Origin: Gammaproteobacteria bacterium
GTDB lineage: Bacteria; Pseudomonadota; Gammaproteobacteria; Pseudomonadales; PIVM01
Direction: 5' to 3'
Length of the DNA: 34,944 nt
Assembly (NCBI GenBank): GCA_003353945.1
Contig: PIVM01000045.1
Location: forward strand, 1 to 34,944
The notes under the pieces were generated by a model that did not search any database, was not told where the DNA came from, and saw only the letters and a program-made list of their open reading frames with translations. Of the stretch, positions 18,324 through 27,679 are shown in pieces; positions within the stretch are counted from its first letter, which is position 1; every line of letters begins with the position of its first letter. A program made the position numbers and the translations under genes.

Positions 18324-18596
18324 ATGCCTCCCCTCTCGAATGCTTTGATCTTAGTTACACTACTTAATCTACACAAAGTAATATACACGCCGTCTATACC
18401 CAACAAACCTGCACTATCTGCAGTACGGTTGCTTCTACTCAAGCGACCAACTATACCTGATTCACAAAAGAGCCTCCATAGGATTTCATCCGGATCTCAG
18501 ATCACAGCTTGTTGTGAATTCGATGGCCAAGCTTGCCGGATAATAACCACAATAATGAATGCGCACTCAAACAGCAGAAAGCGACAGCCAGTTCGC

Positions 18597-19418
18597 CTAG
18601 CGCGCTTGAATCTGCGCTTTAATAAAATCCTGCATAAAACGCTGTCTAATATGTTCCAATTGACCGGTTTTCCGCATATCACGTAAGCGCTGTGAAATCT
18701 TCGGAATTAAGGCCTGATGAGAAGATTGTTTTGAAAATCCAATATACAGGGGCACACTTACCAAGTGTTGCTCAGCTGAATCCAACTTACCCCCGAGTGA
18801 AAGAGTAGTAATTAAACCATGACCAATAAAATAGTCAGTTGCCCAATAATCCACCTTGCCGCGTAACAGCCAGTCGATGGCTTCCTGGTGGTTTACTGCT
18901 GCCTTTAGGCTCAATCCCTTGTTGGCCAGGTTTAACGGAGACAGGTTTGTCTGGATCTGCTCACGCCCCTGCTGACTCACCATAACACCACGTTTTCCCT
19001 GCAGCGACTCCCAACCCTTGCTGTAGTTATCAACCAGTTTCTTTTTCACAAAAATGGAGGCATGCAACTCTACCAATGGCTCCTCAACCCAGTGCACCAG
19101 TTTTTCAAACTCTTTGACCTTATCAGACCCCACAATGACATCAATCTCACCCATTTCCAGCTGCAACATAAGATATTCGCGATCGTGAGCATCGTTATAA
19201 TCTCGCTGATGGTTCTCTGTGGAAATCGACAGATCTTGAAATAGCTTTTCCTGAAGATAGAAAATGTAGCCCCGATAACGTTTGCGACTTAAGTCATACC
19301 AACTATAAGGTGGCGCATAACGACTGGCCAGTTGCACAACCTGCAATTCCTGCGCATTAGTAGAAAAACTCTGCAAAGCAAACCATATACAAAGAAAATA
19401 TTTTGCAGATTTGAGCAT
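18597..19418 (-). CDS. Periplasmic solute-binding protein of the amino-acid type (SBP family 3)
   Basis: This 273-residue protein starts with a signal peptide (MLKSAKYFLCIWFALQSFSTNAQE, cleavage after NAQ or nearby). The rest has the two-lobed family 3 pattern: YAPPYSWYDLSRKRYRGYIF, MLQLEMGEIDVIVGSDKVKE, WESLQGKRGVMVSQQGREQI, AIDWLLRGKVDYWATDYFIG and a C-terminal helix with MRKTGQLEHIRQRFM. No permease or ATPase lies nearby, so it may be a stand-alone sensor-like binding protein. The ligand is unknown. ATG 19418 is chosen because it starts the signal peptide and has GGA 6 bases upstream. GTG 19469 would add 17 residues. Confidence 0.8.
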   Translation of the reverse strand: MLKSAKYFLCIWFALQSFSTNAQELQVVQLASRYAPPYSWYDLSRKRYRGYIFYLQEKLFQDLSISTENHQRDYNDAHDREYLMLQLEMGEIDVIVGSDKVKEFEKLVHWVEEPLVELHASIFVKKKLVDNYSKGWESLQGKRGVMVSQQGREQIQTNLSPLNLANKGLSLKAAVNHQEAIDWLLRGKVDYWATDYFIGHGLITTLSLGGKLDSAEQHLVSVPLYIGFSKQSSHQALIPKISQRLRDMRKTGQLEHIRQRFMQDFIKAQIQAR

Positions 19419-19527
19419 CAATTTCCGTATCACGTCAGTTCCCGTATTAAAAACAACTATCCTTCTCACCTTACCCCAGACATGAAAAATGTCAGTCTTC
19501 CATCCCTAGCAAGAATAAATGCATTAT

Positions 19528-20280
19528 TTATTGAAGAGTCAAATAATAATATCCCGCCACGAAGGCCATAAGTACTGGCTGATGAAGCAGATAGATAATC
19601 AACGTGTGACGGCCCGTAAACTCCAATACTCGCGCGCCTTGACTGGCGGGCAAACACCACCAACGATGAGCACCTATATGATATGCCACAATACCCAACA
19701 ATACATAAGCCAGCCAGGGAAACATCGGAACATAATCAAATGGCGAATGAGAAAGTGTAAACCAGGGTATTGTTTTATCCCAAAACCAATAGGGCAATAA
19801 AATGGCCAACCCAACCACTCCGGCCAAAGTCGGCCGCCGCACAAATAGCAGGGCAACCAGGCTTGCAGTTGTTATAAAATGCAAAATACCAAAATAGACC
19901 CAACTCTGCGAATAACTAACGTAGGTAGCTAGACTAACCAGCAACGCAGCCCCACCTACCTGAACCTCCCTACGAGCAAAACTCCCCCAACGAATACCAT
20001 TGGCATGAACCAAGCACAAAGATACGCCAACACAAACTAAGAAACTGATAATACACACTCGCTGGACAAGAAACAGCGGCCAATCAAATATGGCACTATA
20101 GGGGATATACTTATACATCGTAAGGTTATAGGCAAAATGATAAATAATCATCAGCACTACTGCAACACCGCGCAGCTGATCGACTAATGGGTATCGATTT
20201 ATCTTAATTTGAGCTAAAACAGTAGACTGGGCTGGTGCACAATCGGCTTGAGAAACTACTTCATTTATCAAAAAAACCAC
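19528..20280 (-). CDS. DUF1624/HGSNAT-type multi-pass membrane protein
   Basis: This 250-residue integral membrane protein has about seven hydrophobic segments. The N-terminal RYPLVDQLRGVAVVLMIIYH motif (about residues 29-48) is characteristic of the heparan-alpha-glucosaminide N-acetyltransferase catalytic family (DUF1624) and the wider acyltransferase 3 group. The pattern FDYVPMFPWLAYVLLGIVAYH and the C-terminal LEFTGRHTLIIYLLHQPVLM also fit. The substrate is not known; acetylation of a cell-surface sugar is possible. The start is GTG 20280 with weak ribosome support. It lies about 110 bases upstream of the solute-binding protein gene on the same strand. Confidence 0.82.
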   Translation of the reverse strand: MVFLINEVVSQADCAPAQSTVLAQIKINRYPLVDQLRGVAVVLMIIYHFAYNLTMYKYIPYSAIFDWPLFLVQRVCIISFLVCVGVSLCLVHANGIRWGSFARREVQVGGAALLVSLATYVSYSQSWVYFGILHFITTASLVALLFVRRPTLAGVVGLAILLPYWFWDKTIPWFTLSHSPFDYVPMFPWLAYVLLGIVAYHIGAHRWWCLPASQGARVLEFTGRHTLIIYLLHQPVLMAFVAGYYYLTLQ

Positions 20281-20957
20281 CTGATATTATTGTTTTTCAA
20301 TGACAGGGCATCAATTGGCGCTTTCGGATAAAAAACAATATGCAATCTGACACTTATTTGTTAAATCCAATCCCTCACTCGACACCGAACTATCTTGTGC
20401 GCCTATAGCTGTGTTTCAACGATAGCTGTGTTTCAACGATAGCTCGTTCTGCTTCATTATAAAAGGTAGTACTATCTGACTAACTCGCGGACTCATTACC
20501 AACGCACTATATTTCAACGTTTTTCCTGATACGACACATATCACAACCTTATCAATTGCTTCCAAGCAGCGCAATTTATATCTCCAATCGCTTTATTATG
20601 ATGCAGCTTCGTCTATAGTATCTTAACGTACTGTTAAGTTGGGAACACTTCCGATTAAAGCCCAGAATGATAATCGCTCGCATCATAATAAACGGTTATA
20701 AAGGGCGCAACTTACATAACCTGCGAGACACTTACAGCTTTCTTTTATTGATCACCACCGTATTATTAACACAATGAAGTCTACAGTAATGTTAACGGCA
20801 CATTTGCCCCACTTCTCCGGGAACAACTCTTTGAGTAGTAGCAAAAAAAACCGTTGTGGGCTAGAGCATATCCACTATGGCTGATAGACATGACACAGCT
20901 CTATTTTGGCACCCCTCACCATGGATAAGTATTCATGTAGTACGCAATAGTTTAATA
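20281..20957. other. Intergenic region between divergent DUF1624 and yfiR genes
   Basis: Nearly 680 bases without a supportable gene, AT-richer than the neighbours. The only clear structure is a short tandem repeat at 20407-20444. An open frame extends the yfiR gene back to 20877 but lacks a ribosome site. I saw no tRNA, terminator or promoter that I could defend. Confidence 0.6.
20407..20444. repeat. 17-base tandem repeat, about 2.2 copies
   Basis: AGCTGTGTTTCAACGAT occurs at 20407-20423 and 20424-20440 without mismatch, followed by a partial AGCT. It lies in the gap upstream of yfiR. It could be a slippage product or a pair of binding sites. Confidence 0.8.
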
Positions 20958-21521
20958 ATGCGAAGCACACGACTAATACAACAACTTAGTATGCTTTTTT
21001 GTCTTATCCTGGCATCAAACAGTTTTGCCGATCACTCTAGTATTAGCCGTGAACAAAAAATCAAAGCAGCCTATCTTTACCATCTAACAAAATTTATTGA
21101 CTGGCCCAGTGAGCATCCAAATAAACAAAGCCAGGCCATCACGATTTGTATCGCTGGCAACACAACCTTTACCCATTTCATGCTGCAACTGGAAGCACGC
21201 AAAGCAAAAGGTCGCCCCATTCATATAGAACCATTGGCCACTCCTGGCGATACATCCCAATGCCAACTGATATTTTTCCAGGAGGGGCACCAGATGGAGA
21301 AAGGAAAATCACAGCAGTTCAGTCAGCAAGGTACTTTAAGCATTAGTGAGAACTCTAACTTTATAAAAAACGGTGGTATGGTTGGCATGGTTATCATCGA
21401 CAATCATGTACGGCTACACATCAATCCCGCAACAATAAAGCAGGCTGGTATTATGGTTAGTGCCAATCTGCTCGAAGTGGCGACAATTGTTAGCAGACAA
21501 GGGGCTGATCTTGAAATTTAG
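20958..21521 (+). CDS. yfiR: YfiR family periplasmic regulator (DUF4154)
   Basis: This 187-residue secreted protein has a signal peptide (MRSTRLIQQLSMLFCLILAS, cleavage near NSFA-DH). The DUF4154 pattern follows: EQKIKAAYLYHLTKFIDWP, AITICIAGN, GRPIHIEPL, CQLIFF and ISENSNFIKNGGMVGMVIID. It ends with INPATIKQAGIMVSANLLEVA. In Pseudomonas, YfiR represses the diguanylate cyclase YfiN from the periplasm. Here the next gene, overlapping by 11 bases, encodes a membrane sensor with HAMP, PAS, GGDEF and EAL domains, which supports the same partnership. ATG 20958 is chosen because it begins the signal peptide. Its ribosome site is weak. No yfiB-like gene follows. Confidence 0.9.
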   Translation: MRSTRLIQQLSMLFCLILASNSFADHSSISREQKIKAAYLYHLTKFIDWPSEHPNKQSQAITICIAGNTTFTHFMLQLEARKAKGRPIHIEPLATPGDTSQCQLIFFQEGHQMEKGKSQQFSQQGTLSISENSNFIKNGGMVGMVIIDNHVRLHINPATIKQAGIMVSANLLEVATIVSRQGADLEI

Positions 21522-23955
21522 AGACTATCCGATCGCCTATAAAATGATCACTCTGTGCATGCTTACCAGTATCGCCAGCTTGTTGCTGTCCGGTATCGTC
21601 TTAGTGGCTTATGACCAGTACAGCACTAGAAAAATTTTCCTTCAGGAAATTAAGGTTCTGGCAAAAGTTATCGCTAACCGAAGCCATGCCGCACTCCTGT
21701 TCGGTGATGAAGAGTTGGCCCAAACCAACCTGCAATCACTGCAAGCACACCCGGCAATTATGATGGCCTGTATTTACCGCACAGATAACGAGCACACAAA
21801 CTCAGACAACGTACTATTCGCACAACACCAGAAAGACGGCGGCTCTCACATTCAATGCCCCAGCGGTAACACCCTGGCAAATCTAGCAAACAACCAAATC
21901 GCTGCGTTTTCTGGTAATCATTTTGATCTACTTGAACCCGTCACGCTGGATAACAAGCCTATTGGCTATCTCGTTATTCGCTCCTCGTTAATTGATATGA
22001 GCACACGGCTACGCGACCACAGCCTGGTCCTTGTCTCTGTTATTTTGCTTGCTGCCATTGTCGCCCTGTTACTGGCTACTCGCTTGGCAAAAATCATCTC
22101 CGCGCCATTGCTAAAATTGGGGAACAAAGTACGCAACATTGCCAGCCACGAAGACTACTCCATCCGCGCTGAAAAACACGGTCATGATGAAGTCGGGCAG
22201 GTGGTGGATTCGTTCAACCACATGCTTGCAAAAATCGAACAGGAAGATTTAAATCTGCGCGAAAGCGAGGAAAAATTTCGACTTTTCAGTGCCTCATCCA
22301 CTGTCGGTATCTTTCAGACTGACGGCAAGGGAAACTGCATTTACGCCAATGATCGCCTTAGCGAGATTTCTCACACACCGTTGAGTGAGCTGCTCACCCA
22401 AGGCTGGCTCACCGCAGTATACTCAGAGGACTCCCCCCGCATCAGACATAGCTGGCATCAATGCCTGGTTGACGGCTCTAGCCTCAATATCAACTGCCGT
22501 TTCATGGGCTCCTCCGGAGACATCACCTGGGTGACAGGCCACATTGGGCCTTTACAAAATGCCCAGGGCAAAGCCATCGGTTTTCTCGGCTCTATTTCCG
22601 ATGTGACAGAACTGAAAAAAGCGCAACTCCAATTGGAACACCTTGCATTTTACGACATGCTGACCGGGCTCGCTAATCGCCGCCTGTTTCGAGATCGCCT
22701 TGAACACATCATTATTAATAGCGAACGCCAAAACAACTACGTTGCACTGCTTTTTATTGACATCGATAATTTTAAACATACCAATGACACGCTTGGCCAT
22801 GACACAGGCGACTCACTACTACGCATCATTGCAGACCGCATTCATCATTGCGTAAGAGCCTCTGATACTGTCGCTCGCCTAGGCGGGGATGAATTCACCG
22901 TCATTCTGACCGACGTCAACAGCAACCTGAATATCAGTAAAATCGCCCAACACATTCTCGAAAGTGTTCGAAAACCCATTTACCTAGACGATCAAGAGAT
23001 CATCGTTACCACCAGCATTGGCATATCCGCCTATCCCGATAACGGAACCAATACAGAGACCTTGATAAAAAATGCCGATCTTGCACTGTACAGGGCCAAG
23101 GATGAAGGGCGCGATAACTTCCAATTTTTTATCGAGGAAATGAATACAAGCTTGGTTGCACATCTGGAATTAGTGAAAGACTTCCGTGAAGCGTTACAAA
23201 AGAATGAATTCATTCTGCACTATCAGCCACAATTTCGCCTAGATAATCAAAAGATCATTGGCTTTGAAGCCCTGGTGCGCTGGGTAAGCCCAAAGCGAGG
23301 GTTTGTCAGCCCTATGAACTTTATTCCTGCTGCTGAAGAAACGGGCCTCATCATAGAATTAGGAGAATGGATTTTGGGGGAAGCCTGTCGACAAATGCGC
23401 GAACTGGTTGAAGATAAACTAGTCGATAATAGTGCCGTCATGGCAGTTAATCTGTCAGCCAAACAACTCATGCAAGACAATCTCGTCGATTGCATTAAAC
23501 AAACACTGCTCTCCACAGGATTGCCGCCCTCACAGCTCGAATTGGAAATCACTGAAAGCATGTTAATGGAGAATATCGACAAGGGCATTATTAACATGGA
23601 CAAGCTGAACGAACTCGGCGTTTCACTGTCCATTGATGATTTTGGCACAGGCTATTCTTCCCTTGGTTATTTAAAGAAACTGCCGGTACAAATTGTCAAA
23701 GTTGATCGATCTTTTGTAAAAGATATACCCGATGATAAGGACGATATGGAAATCACCGCTGCCGTTGTCGCCATGGCCCATAAACTTAACTACAAGGTAG
23801 TTGCCGAAGGTCTAGAAACGGGAGAACAGCTGGAATTCTTACAAGAATGTCATTGCGACTATGGTCAGGGTTTTATGTTCAGCAAGCCTTTACCGGCCGA
23901 CGAACTCAAAGTGTTTTTATTTGAGCAACAAGCAAATCAAAGTCAATCGGCTTAG
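21511..23955 (+). CDS. Membrane sensor with HAMP, PAS, GGDEF and EAL domains (YfiN-like input)
   Basis: An 814-residue inner-membrane protein for cyclic-di-GMP turnover. Membrane helices lie at about residues 13-33 and 171-190 with a periplasmic domain between (FFGDEE-type CHASE8-like, ARSHAALLFGDEELA region). HAMP follows (191-245), then PAS (about 253-370). The GGDEF domain has the intact motif RLGGDEFTV (458-462) and inhibitory site RASD five residues before it. The EAL domain has GFEALVRW (EAL 586-588), LEITESML, SIDDFGTGYSSLGYL (709 on) and KVVAEGLET, so both activities look possible. The start is TTG 21511, preceded by AAGGGG 7 bases upstream and overlapping yfiR by 11 bases, which implies coupled translation. 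Pseudomonas YfiN ends after GGDEF, so this is an extended version. Confidence 0.92.
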   Translation: MKFRDYPIAYKMITLCMLTSIASLLLSGIVLVAYDQYSTRKIFLQEIKVLAKVIANRSHAALLFGDEELAQTNLQSLQAHPAIMMACIYRTDNEHTNSDNVLFAQHQKDGGSHIQCPSGNTLANLANNQIAAFSGNHFDLLEPVTLDNKPIGYLVIRSSLIDMSTRLRDHSLVLVSVILLAAIVALLLATRLAKIISAPLLKLGNKVRNIASHEDYSIRAEKHGHDEVGQVVDSFNHMLAKIEQEDLNLRESEEKFRLFSASSTVGIFQTDGKGNCIYANDRLSEISHTPLSELLTQGWLTAVYSEDSPRIRHSWHQCLVDGSSLNINCRFMGSSGDITWVTGHIGPLQNAQGKAIGFLGSISDVTELKKAQLQLEHLAFYDMLTGLANRRLFRDRLEHIIINSERQNNYVALLFIDIDNFKHTNDTLGHDTGDSLLRIIADRIHHCVRASDTVARLGGDEFTVILTDVNSNLNISKIAQHILESVRKPIYLDDQEIIVTTSIGISAYPDNGTNTETLIKNADLALYRAKDEGRDNFQFFIEEMNTSLVAHLELVKDFREALQKNEFILHYQPQFRLDNQKIIGFEALVRWVSPKRGFVSPMNFIPAAEETGLIIELGEWILGEACRQMRELVEDKLVDNSAVMAVNLSAKQLMQDNLVDCIKQTLLSTGLPPSQLELEITESMLMENIDKGIINMDKLNELGVSLSIDDFGTGYSSLGYLKKLPVQIVKVDRSFVKDIPDDKDDMEITAAVVAMAHKLNYKVVAEGLETGEQLEFLQECHCDYGQGFMFSKPLPADELKVFLFEQQANQSQSA

Positions 23956-24073
23956 ATCCTCTTTAGACCTTCTACAAAAAGCAAGCAGATCCGGGCAAAC
24001 GGTTCTGTCTGGACTAGCGATACGCAACAAATAACAAGCCCTGTTTGTTTGTGATAAGCCTTGGAAGAAAGTA

Positions 24074-24343
24074 TCAACGCAGGACGATATTTACCAACCT
24101 CTTTCCCCTTAGTCGGTTGAACCTAGACATCATGTATTGAGCTGATAGCAGTTGACGCTCGGTAAAAGGGAGTTTAAGTCGCTTTTTGGGCTTATCCACA
24201 ACCGCCTCGATAATAACCTTGTTATCCTCGACCTCAATTGTTATCGAAACACCGGTGTCCAAGCCTGCAGCGGCTAATACTGAAGGATGACTATATTTAG
24301 CATTACTGCGAAAATCGCAAAAAAACCCTCCTCCGTATTTCAT
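24074..24343 (-). CDS. Orphan MazE/AbrB-like small protein
   Basis: An 89-residue frame with gene-like codon use. LAAAGLDTGVSITIEVEDNK then VIIEAVVDKPKKRLKLPFTE matches the MazE/SpoVT-AbrB antitoxin pattern (GLxxGDxVxIxxxDGxxxIxP, then a basic FTLEQLL-like tail, here LPFTERQLL). The N-terminal strand is atypical (FFCDFRSNAKYSHPSV). No MazF-like toxin follows on the minus strand, and only 118 bases separate it from the GGDEF-EAL gene. The start is uncertain: ATG 24343 has AGGAG touching it, and TTG 24385 would overlap the RIO kinase start. Function is inferred only from the fold-like pattern; it may be a remnant. Confidence 0.5.
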   Translation of the reverse strand: MKYGGGFFCDFRSNAKYSHPSVLAAAGLDTGVSITIEVEDNKVIIEAVVDKPKKRLKLPFTERQLLSAQYMMSRFNRLRGKRLVNIVLR

Positions 24344-24372
24344 CTCCTGCCCAAGTAGGGTATAAGGGCGCC

Positions 24373-25230
24373 ATGAAAATTCCAAAGCGAATTAAGCCAC
24401 TGATCGATGACGGTTTGGTGGATGAAGTTGTCCGCCAGCTGATGAGCGGCAAAGAGGCTACCGTCTATGTGGTTCGTTGCGGTTCTGAGATACGTTGCGC
24501 AAAGGTTTACAAGGAAGCGGCCAAGCGTAGCTTCAAAAAGGCAGTGCAATACCGGGAAGGCCGCAAGGTACGTAATAGCCGTCGCGCCCGGGCTATAGAG
24601 AAGGGCTCCCGGTTCGGCCGCAAACAGCAGGAGGAGGTCTGGCAGAATGCAGAGGTTGATGCACTCTATCGCTTGGCCGCCGCTGGTGTGCGAGTCCCCC
24701 AGCCCTACGGCTGTTTTGATGGCGTCCTGCTGATGGAGTTAATCACTGATGACAAAGGCCAAATAGCGCCGCGCCTGAACGATGTATCAATGACTGCCGA
24801 ACAAGCGATGGAAGACCATGCCCTCGTCATGCAGTACGTGACGCGAATGCTCTGTGCAGGGCTGGTGCACGGTGACCTATCAGAATTTAATGTCTTGTTG
24901 GATGAATATGGCCCGGTGATTATCGATCTGCCTCAAGCAGTGGATGCAGCAGCCAATAACAACGCTGAATCGATGCTAACCCGAGACGTTAACAATATGA
25001 CCGACTACTATGCTCTGTATGCGCCCGAATTGCTTGATAGCCAATACGCCAAGGAAATCTGGGCACTTTATGAAAATGGCGAACTACACCCTGAGGTTGA
25101 GCTAACTGGCCGCTTTGAGGAAAGTGCACAAGGAGCCGATGTGGATGCGGTAATGCTGGAAATCAAGGCAGTTTTGGCCGAAGAACAAGATCGCCAACAA
25201 CGCCTGCACGAAGCGGAAGAGCCTGACTAA
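24373..25230 (+). CDS. RIO1-type serine protein kinase/ATPase
   Basis: This 285-residue RIO-family kinase has VRQLMSGKEATVYVVRC (ATP-binding loop, about 21-37), IRCAKVYKEA with the ATP-contacting Lys, and EVWQNAEVDALYRLAAAGVR with PQPYGCFDGVLLMELI. The catalytic motif LVHGDLSEFNVLL (about 167-179) is followed by the metal-binding Asp in VIIDLPQAVD. RIO kinases help ribosome maturation in eukaryotes and archaea. The bacterial role is not established. AAGGG 5 bases before ATG 24373 supports the start. The next rightward gene encodes an ABC-F ATPase of the ribosome-associated class, but 292 bases separate them, so they are probably separate transcripts. Confidence 0.92.
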   Translation: MKIPKRIKPLIDDGLVDEVVRQLMSGKEATVYVVRCGSEIRCAKVYKEAAKRSFKKAVQYREGRKVRNSRRARAIEKGSRFGRKQQEEVWQNAEVDALYRLAAAGVRVPQPYGCFDGVLLMELITDDKGQIAPRLNDVSMTAEQAMEDHALVMQYVTRMLCAGLVHGDLSEFNVLLDEYGPVIIDLPQAVDAAANNNAESMLTRDVNNMTDYYALYAPELLDSQYAKEIWALYENGELHPEVELTGRFEESAQGADVDAVMLEIKAVLAEEQDRQQRLHEAEEPD

Positions 25231-25348
25231 CCTCGCTCTTTTTTCTCCTGGTTACGCTATCTTAGCTCTCCGCACCCGATTCCTTTCACGGGATCCAGTC
25301 TTTCATTGTGCCTATATACTTCACGATCAGACCCTTCTTCGCCCAGAA

Positions 25349-25390
25349 TCATGTCTACTGATAATACCAGGGTCATGTCTGCTGATAATA
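25349..25390. repeat. Short direct repeat upstream of ybiT
   Basis: TCATGTCTACTGATAATA (25349-25366) recurs with one change as TCATGTCTGCTGATAATA (25373-25390), a 24-base period. It lies in the gap before ybiT, 130-170 bases upstream of its start. It might be a pair of regulator sites. Confidence 0.7.
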
Positions 25391-25522
25391 ATAGCCGAGT
25401 GGTACGTGCGAGCAATTTACACACAGTTTAACTCGACATCGTTACTACAAATCCCTATAGTGTGCTCCCTTTTGAAAACTCCAGCTAGACACTTTCATTA
25501 ATAATCATTCAGGAATATCCCG

Positions 25523-27148
25523 TTGATCTCCACTGCAAACATCACCATGCAATTTGGCGCTAAGCCTTTGTTTGAAAACATTTCGGTTAAATTTAACGAC
25601 GGCAATCGCTATGGCTTAATCGGAGCCAATGGGTGTGGAAAATCCACATTTATGAAAATTCTGGACGGCAGCCTGGCTCCCACCTCTGGCAATGTTTCAA
25701 TCACCCCCAATGAACGTCTGGGCAAATTACACCAGGACCAGTTTGCCTTTGAAGAGTACACCGTGATTGACACCGTCATTATGGGTCACGCAGAGTTATG
25801 GGAGGTGAAGCAGGAACGCGATCGCATCTACGCATTAGCGGAAATGTCTGAAGACGATGGTATGAAAGTGGCTGAACTGGAAACCCAGTTCGCTGAACTG
25901 GATGGCTACAGCGCCGAAAGCCGCGCCGGCGAGATACTCATGGGCGCAGGCATTGCTCAGTCATTGCATTACGGCCCCATGAGCGAGGTTGCACCTGGAT
26001 GGAAGCTGAGGGTCTTGTTGGCACAAGCACTGTTCTCAGATCCTGACATTCTGCTATTAGATGAGCCGACCAACAACCTGGATATAAACGCCATTCGCTG
26101 GCTGGAGTCAGTGCTTAATGAACGCAAGAGCACCATGATCATCATTTCTCACGACCGACACTTTCTCAATGCCGTGTGCACTCACATGGCGGACATCGAT
26201 TATGGTGAATTGCGTCTATACCCGGGTAATTATGACAATTTCATGACGGCCTCAACTCAGGCTCGCGAATCTCTGCAGTCAGAAAATGTCAAAAAGAAAG
26301 CTCAGATTGTCGAACTTCAGCAATTTGTCAGCCGCTTCTCGGCCAATGCATCAAAAGCCAAACAGGCGACTTCGCGCGCCAAACAAATTGAAAAGATAAA
26401 GCTGGACGACATCAAGCCTTCCAGTCGGGTCAGCCCCTATATCCGCTTTAACCAGGAGAAAAAGCTGCACCGCCAGGCCTTGGTTCTGGAAGAGTTGGGC
26501 CACTCTTTTGAGGGCGAGGGCTTAGCCGATGAACCCTTATTCAATAACGGCAATATGATATTGAAGGCCGGCACCCGCCTGGCCGTAATTGGTGAAAACG
26601 GAGCAGGAAAAACCACCTTTCTTCGCTGCCTGATGGATGAGCTCGCACCCAATAGCGGCACGATACAATGGGCAGAAAATGCAATGCTGGGATACTGCCC
26701 CCAGGATAGTAGTGCTGAGTTCGATGGTGGCCTGAATTTATTTGACTGGATGAGTCAGTGGCGTAAACCCAACCACGACGATCAGATCGTACGTAGCACT
26801 CTGGGGCGTCTATTGTTTTCTGCAGACGATTTTAAAAAGCAGGTCAAGGTGTGCTCTGGCGGGGAGAAAAATCGGCTGCTGTTTGGCAAGTTAATGATGA
26901 TGGATACCAACGTATTGCTCATGGACGAACCCACCAACCACTTGGATATGGAGGCCATCGAAGCGTTGAATCTAGCACTGGAGCACTATGAAGGCACATT
27001 GATCTTTGTGAGTCACGACCGTGAGTTCGTTTCATCGCTGGCCAATCGGGTCATCGAAATCAGGGATCAACAGTTGTTTAGCTTTCAGGGTAGCTATGAG
27101 GAATATCTTGCGAGCCAGCAGGATGTGGGGCAAGTCGCCAGTTCCTGA
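25523..27148 (+). CDS. ybiT: ABC-F family ATPase, YbiT type
   Basis: This 541-residue soluble protein has two ABC cassettes and no membrane part. Cassette 1 has [14 protein letters not shown] (Walker A, about 33-46), a signature-like region [16 protein letters not shown] and [17 protein letters not shown] charged linker (about 250-310) precedes cassette 2, with [28 protein letters not shown] and [16 protein letters not shown]. The start is TTG 25523 with AGGA 8 bases upstream, aligning with the MLVSSNVTMQFG start of E. coli YbiT as remembered. ABC-F proteins act on ribosomes during translation. A specific role for YbiT is less settled. Confidence 0.95.
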   Translation: MISTANITMQFGAKPLFENISVKFNDGNRYGLIGANGCGKSTFMKILDGSLAPTSGNVSITPNERLGKLHQDQFAFEEYTVIDTVIMGHAELWEVKQERDRIYALAEMSEDDGMKVAELETQFAELDGYSAESRAGEILMGAGIAQSLHYGPMSEVAPGWKLRVLLAQALFSDPDILLLDEPTNNLDINAIRWLESVLNERKSTMIIISHDRHFLNAVCTHMADIDYGELRLYPGNYDNFMTASTQARESLQSENVKKKAQIVELQQFVSRFSANASKAKQATSRAKQIEKIKLDDIKPSSRVSPYIRFNQEKKLHRQALVLEELGHSFEGEGLADEPLFNNGNMILKAGTRLAVIGENGAGKTTFLRCLMDELAPNSGTIQWAENAMLGYCPQDSSAEFDGGLNLFDWMSQWRKPNHDDQIVRSTLGRLLFSADDFKKQVKVCSGGEKNRLLFGKLMMMDTNVLLMDEPTNHLDMEAIEALNLALEHYEGTLIFVSHDREFVSSLANRVIEIRDQQLFSFQGSYEEYLASQQDVGQVASS

Positions 27149-27679
27149 AAAAATCAAATCTCCGAACTCAGCAATCTGACTAATAAACCCTCAAAACAGT
27201 CGCAAGCTCGGATATGGCCTTTTCGTTTTAAGGCCATATTCCCAACTGATTAGGTTGGTATTGGTTTGTGCAGCTCTTTGGTGCGCACAGCTACCGCACA
27301 ACCGGGTAGGATTTGGTGCTCAGGAATGGCTGCGGTGGAGCTTGACCACTCTCAGCAAACTAAGCACTGGTTTGGACGGTTGCCTGTCGTTCGTGGGTAA
27401 TTGCCAATTACACTTCAATGCACTTAAAGTGAATGCTTATGGAATGACAGTTCTGTCGTTTTGGATCATTTTCACATCATCAAAATACGGCTCAGAATGT
27501 ATACATTCGTCTGTTTTCTATGAATTGGACTAAGCTAAAAGTGATTATTATGCTATTAAAATATCTACTGCATAGCTGTGATTGCAACGAAGCCTGATAA
27601 TGATGGTTCGGCGGAGAGAGCAAATCCTTAAACACATTATGCAGTGCTTGCATACGCCGCGTGTAAAGAGGTAACCGCT
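27149..27679. other. Intergenic region between ybiT and a GGDEF-EAL gene
   Basis: About 530 bases without a convincing gene. A 92-codon frame at 27255-27533 has no family resemblance or ribosome site. The region has several dyads: the hairpin at 27212-27239, GTAATT-GCC-AATTAC at 27397-27411, and CACTT-A-AAGTG near 27419-27431. The later dyads could be operators for the downstream gene. Confidence 0.55.
27212..27239. terminator. Perfect 10-bp hairpin downstream of ybiT
   Basis: ATATGGCCTT (27212-27221) pairs with AAGGCCATAT (27230-27239) around the loop TTCGTTTT, 64 bases past the ybiT stop. It is placed like a terminator, but no run of T follows the stem, so the function is uncertain. Confidence 0.45.

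Noticed and set aside
18324-18596. LexA/SOS box upstream of ssb
   Set aside because: I looked for CTGT-N8-ACAG in the gap and found no convincing match.
27255-27533. 92-codon rightward open frame after ybiT
   Set aside because: No ribosome site, no recognisable domain, and it covers palindromic noncoding sequence; treated as chance.
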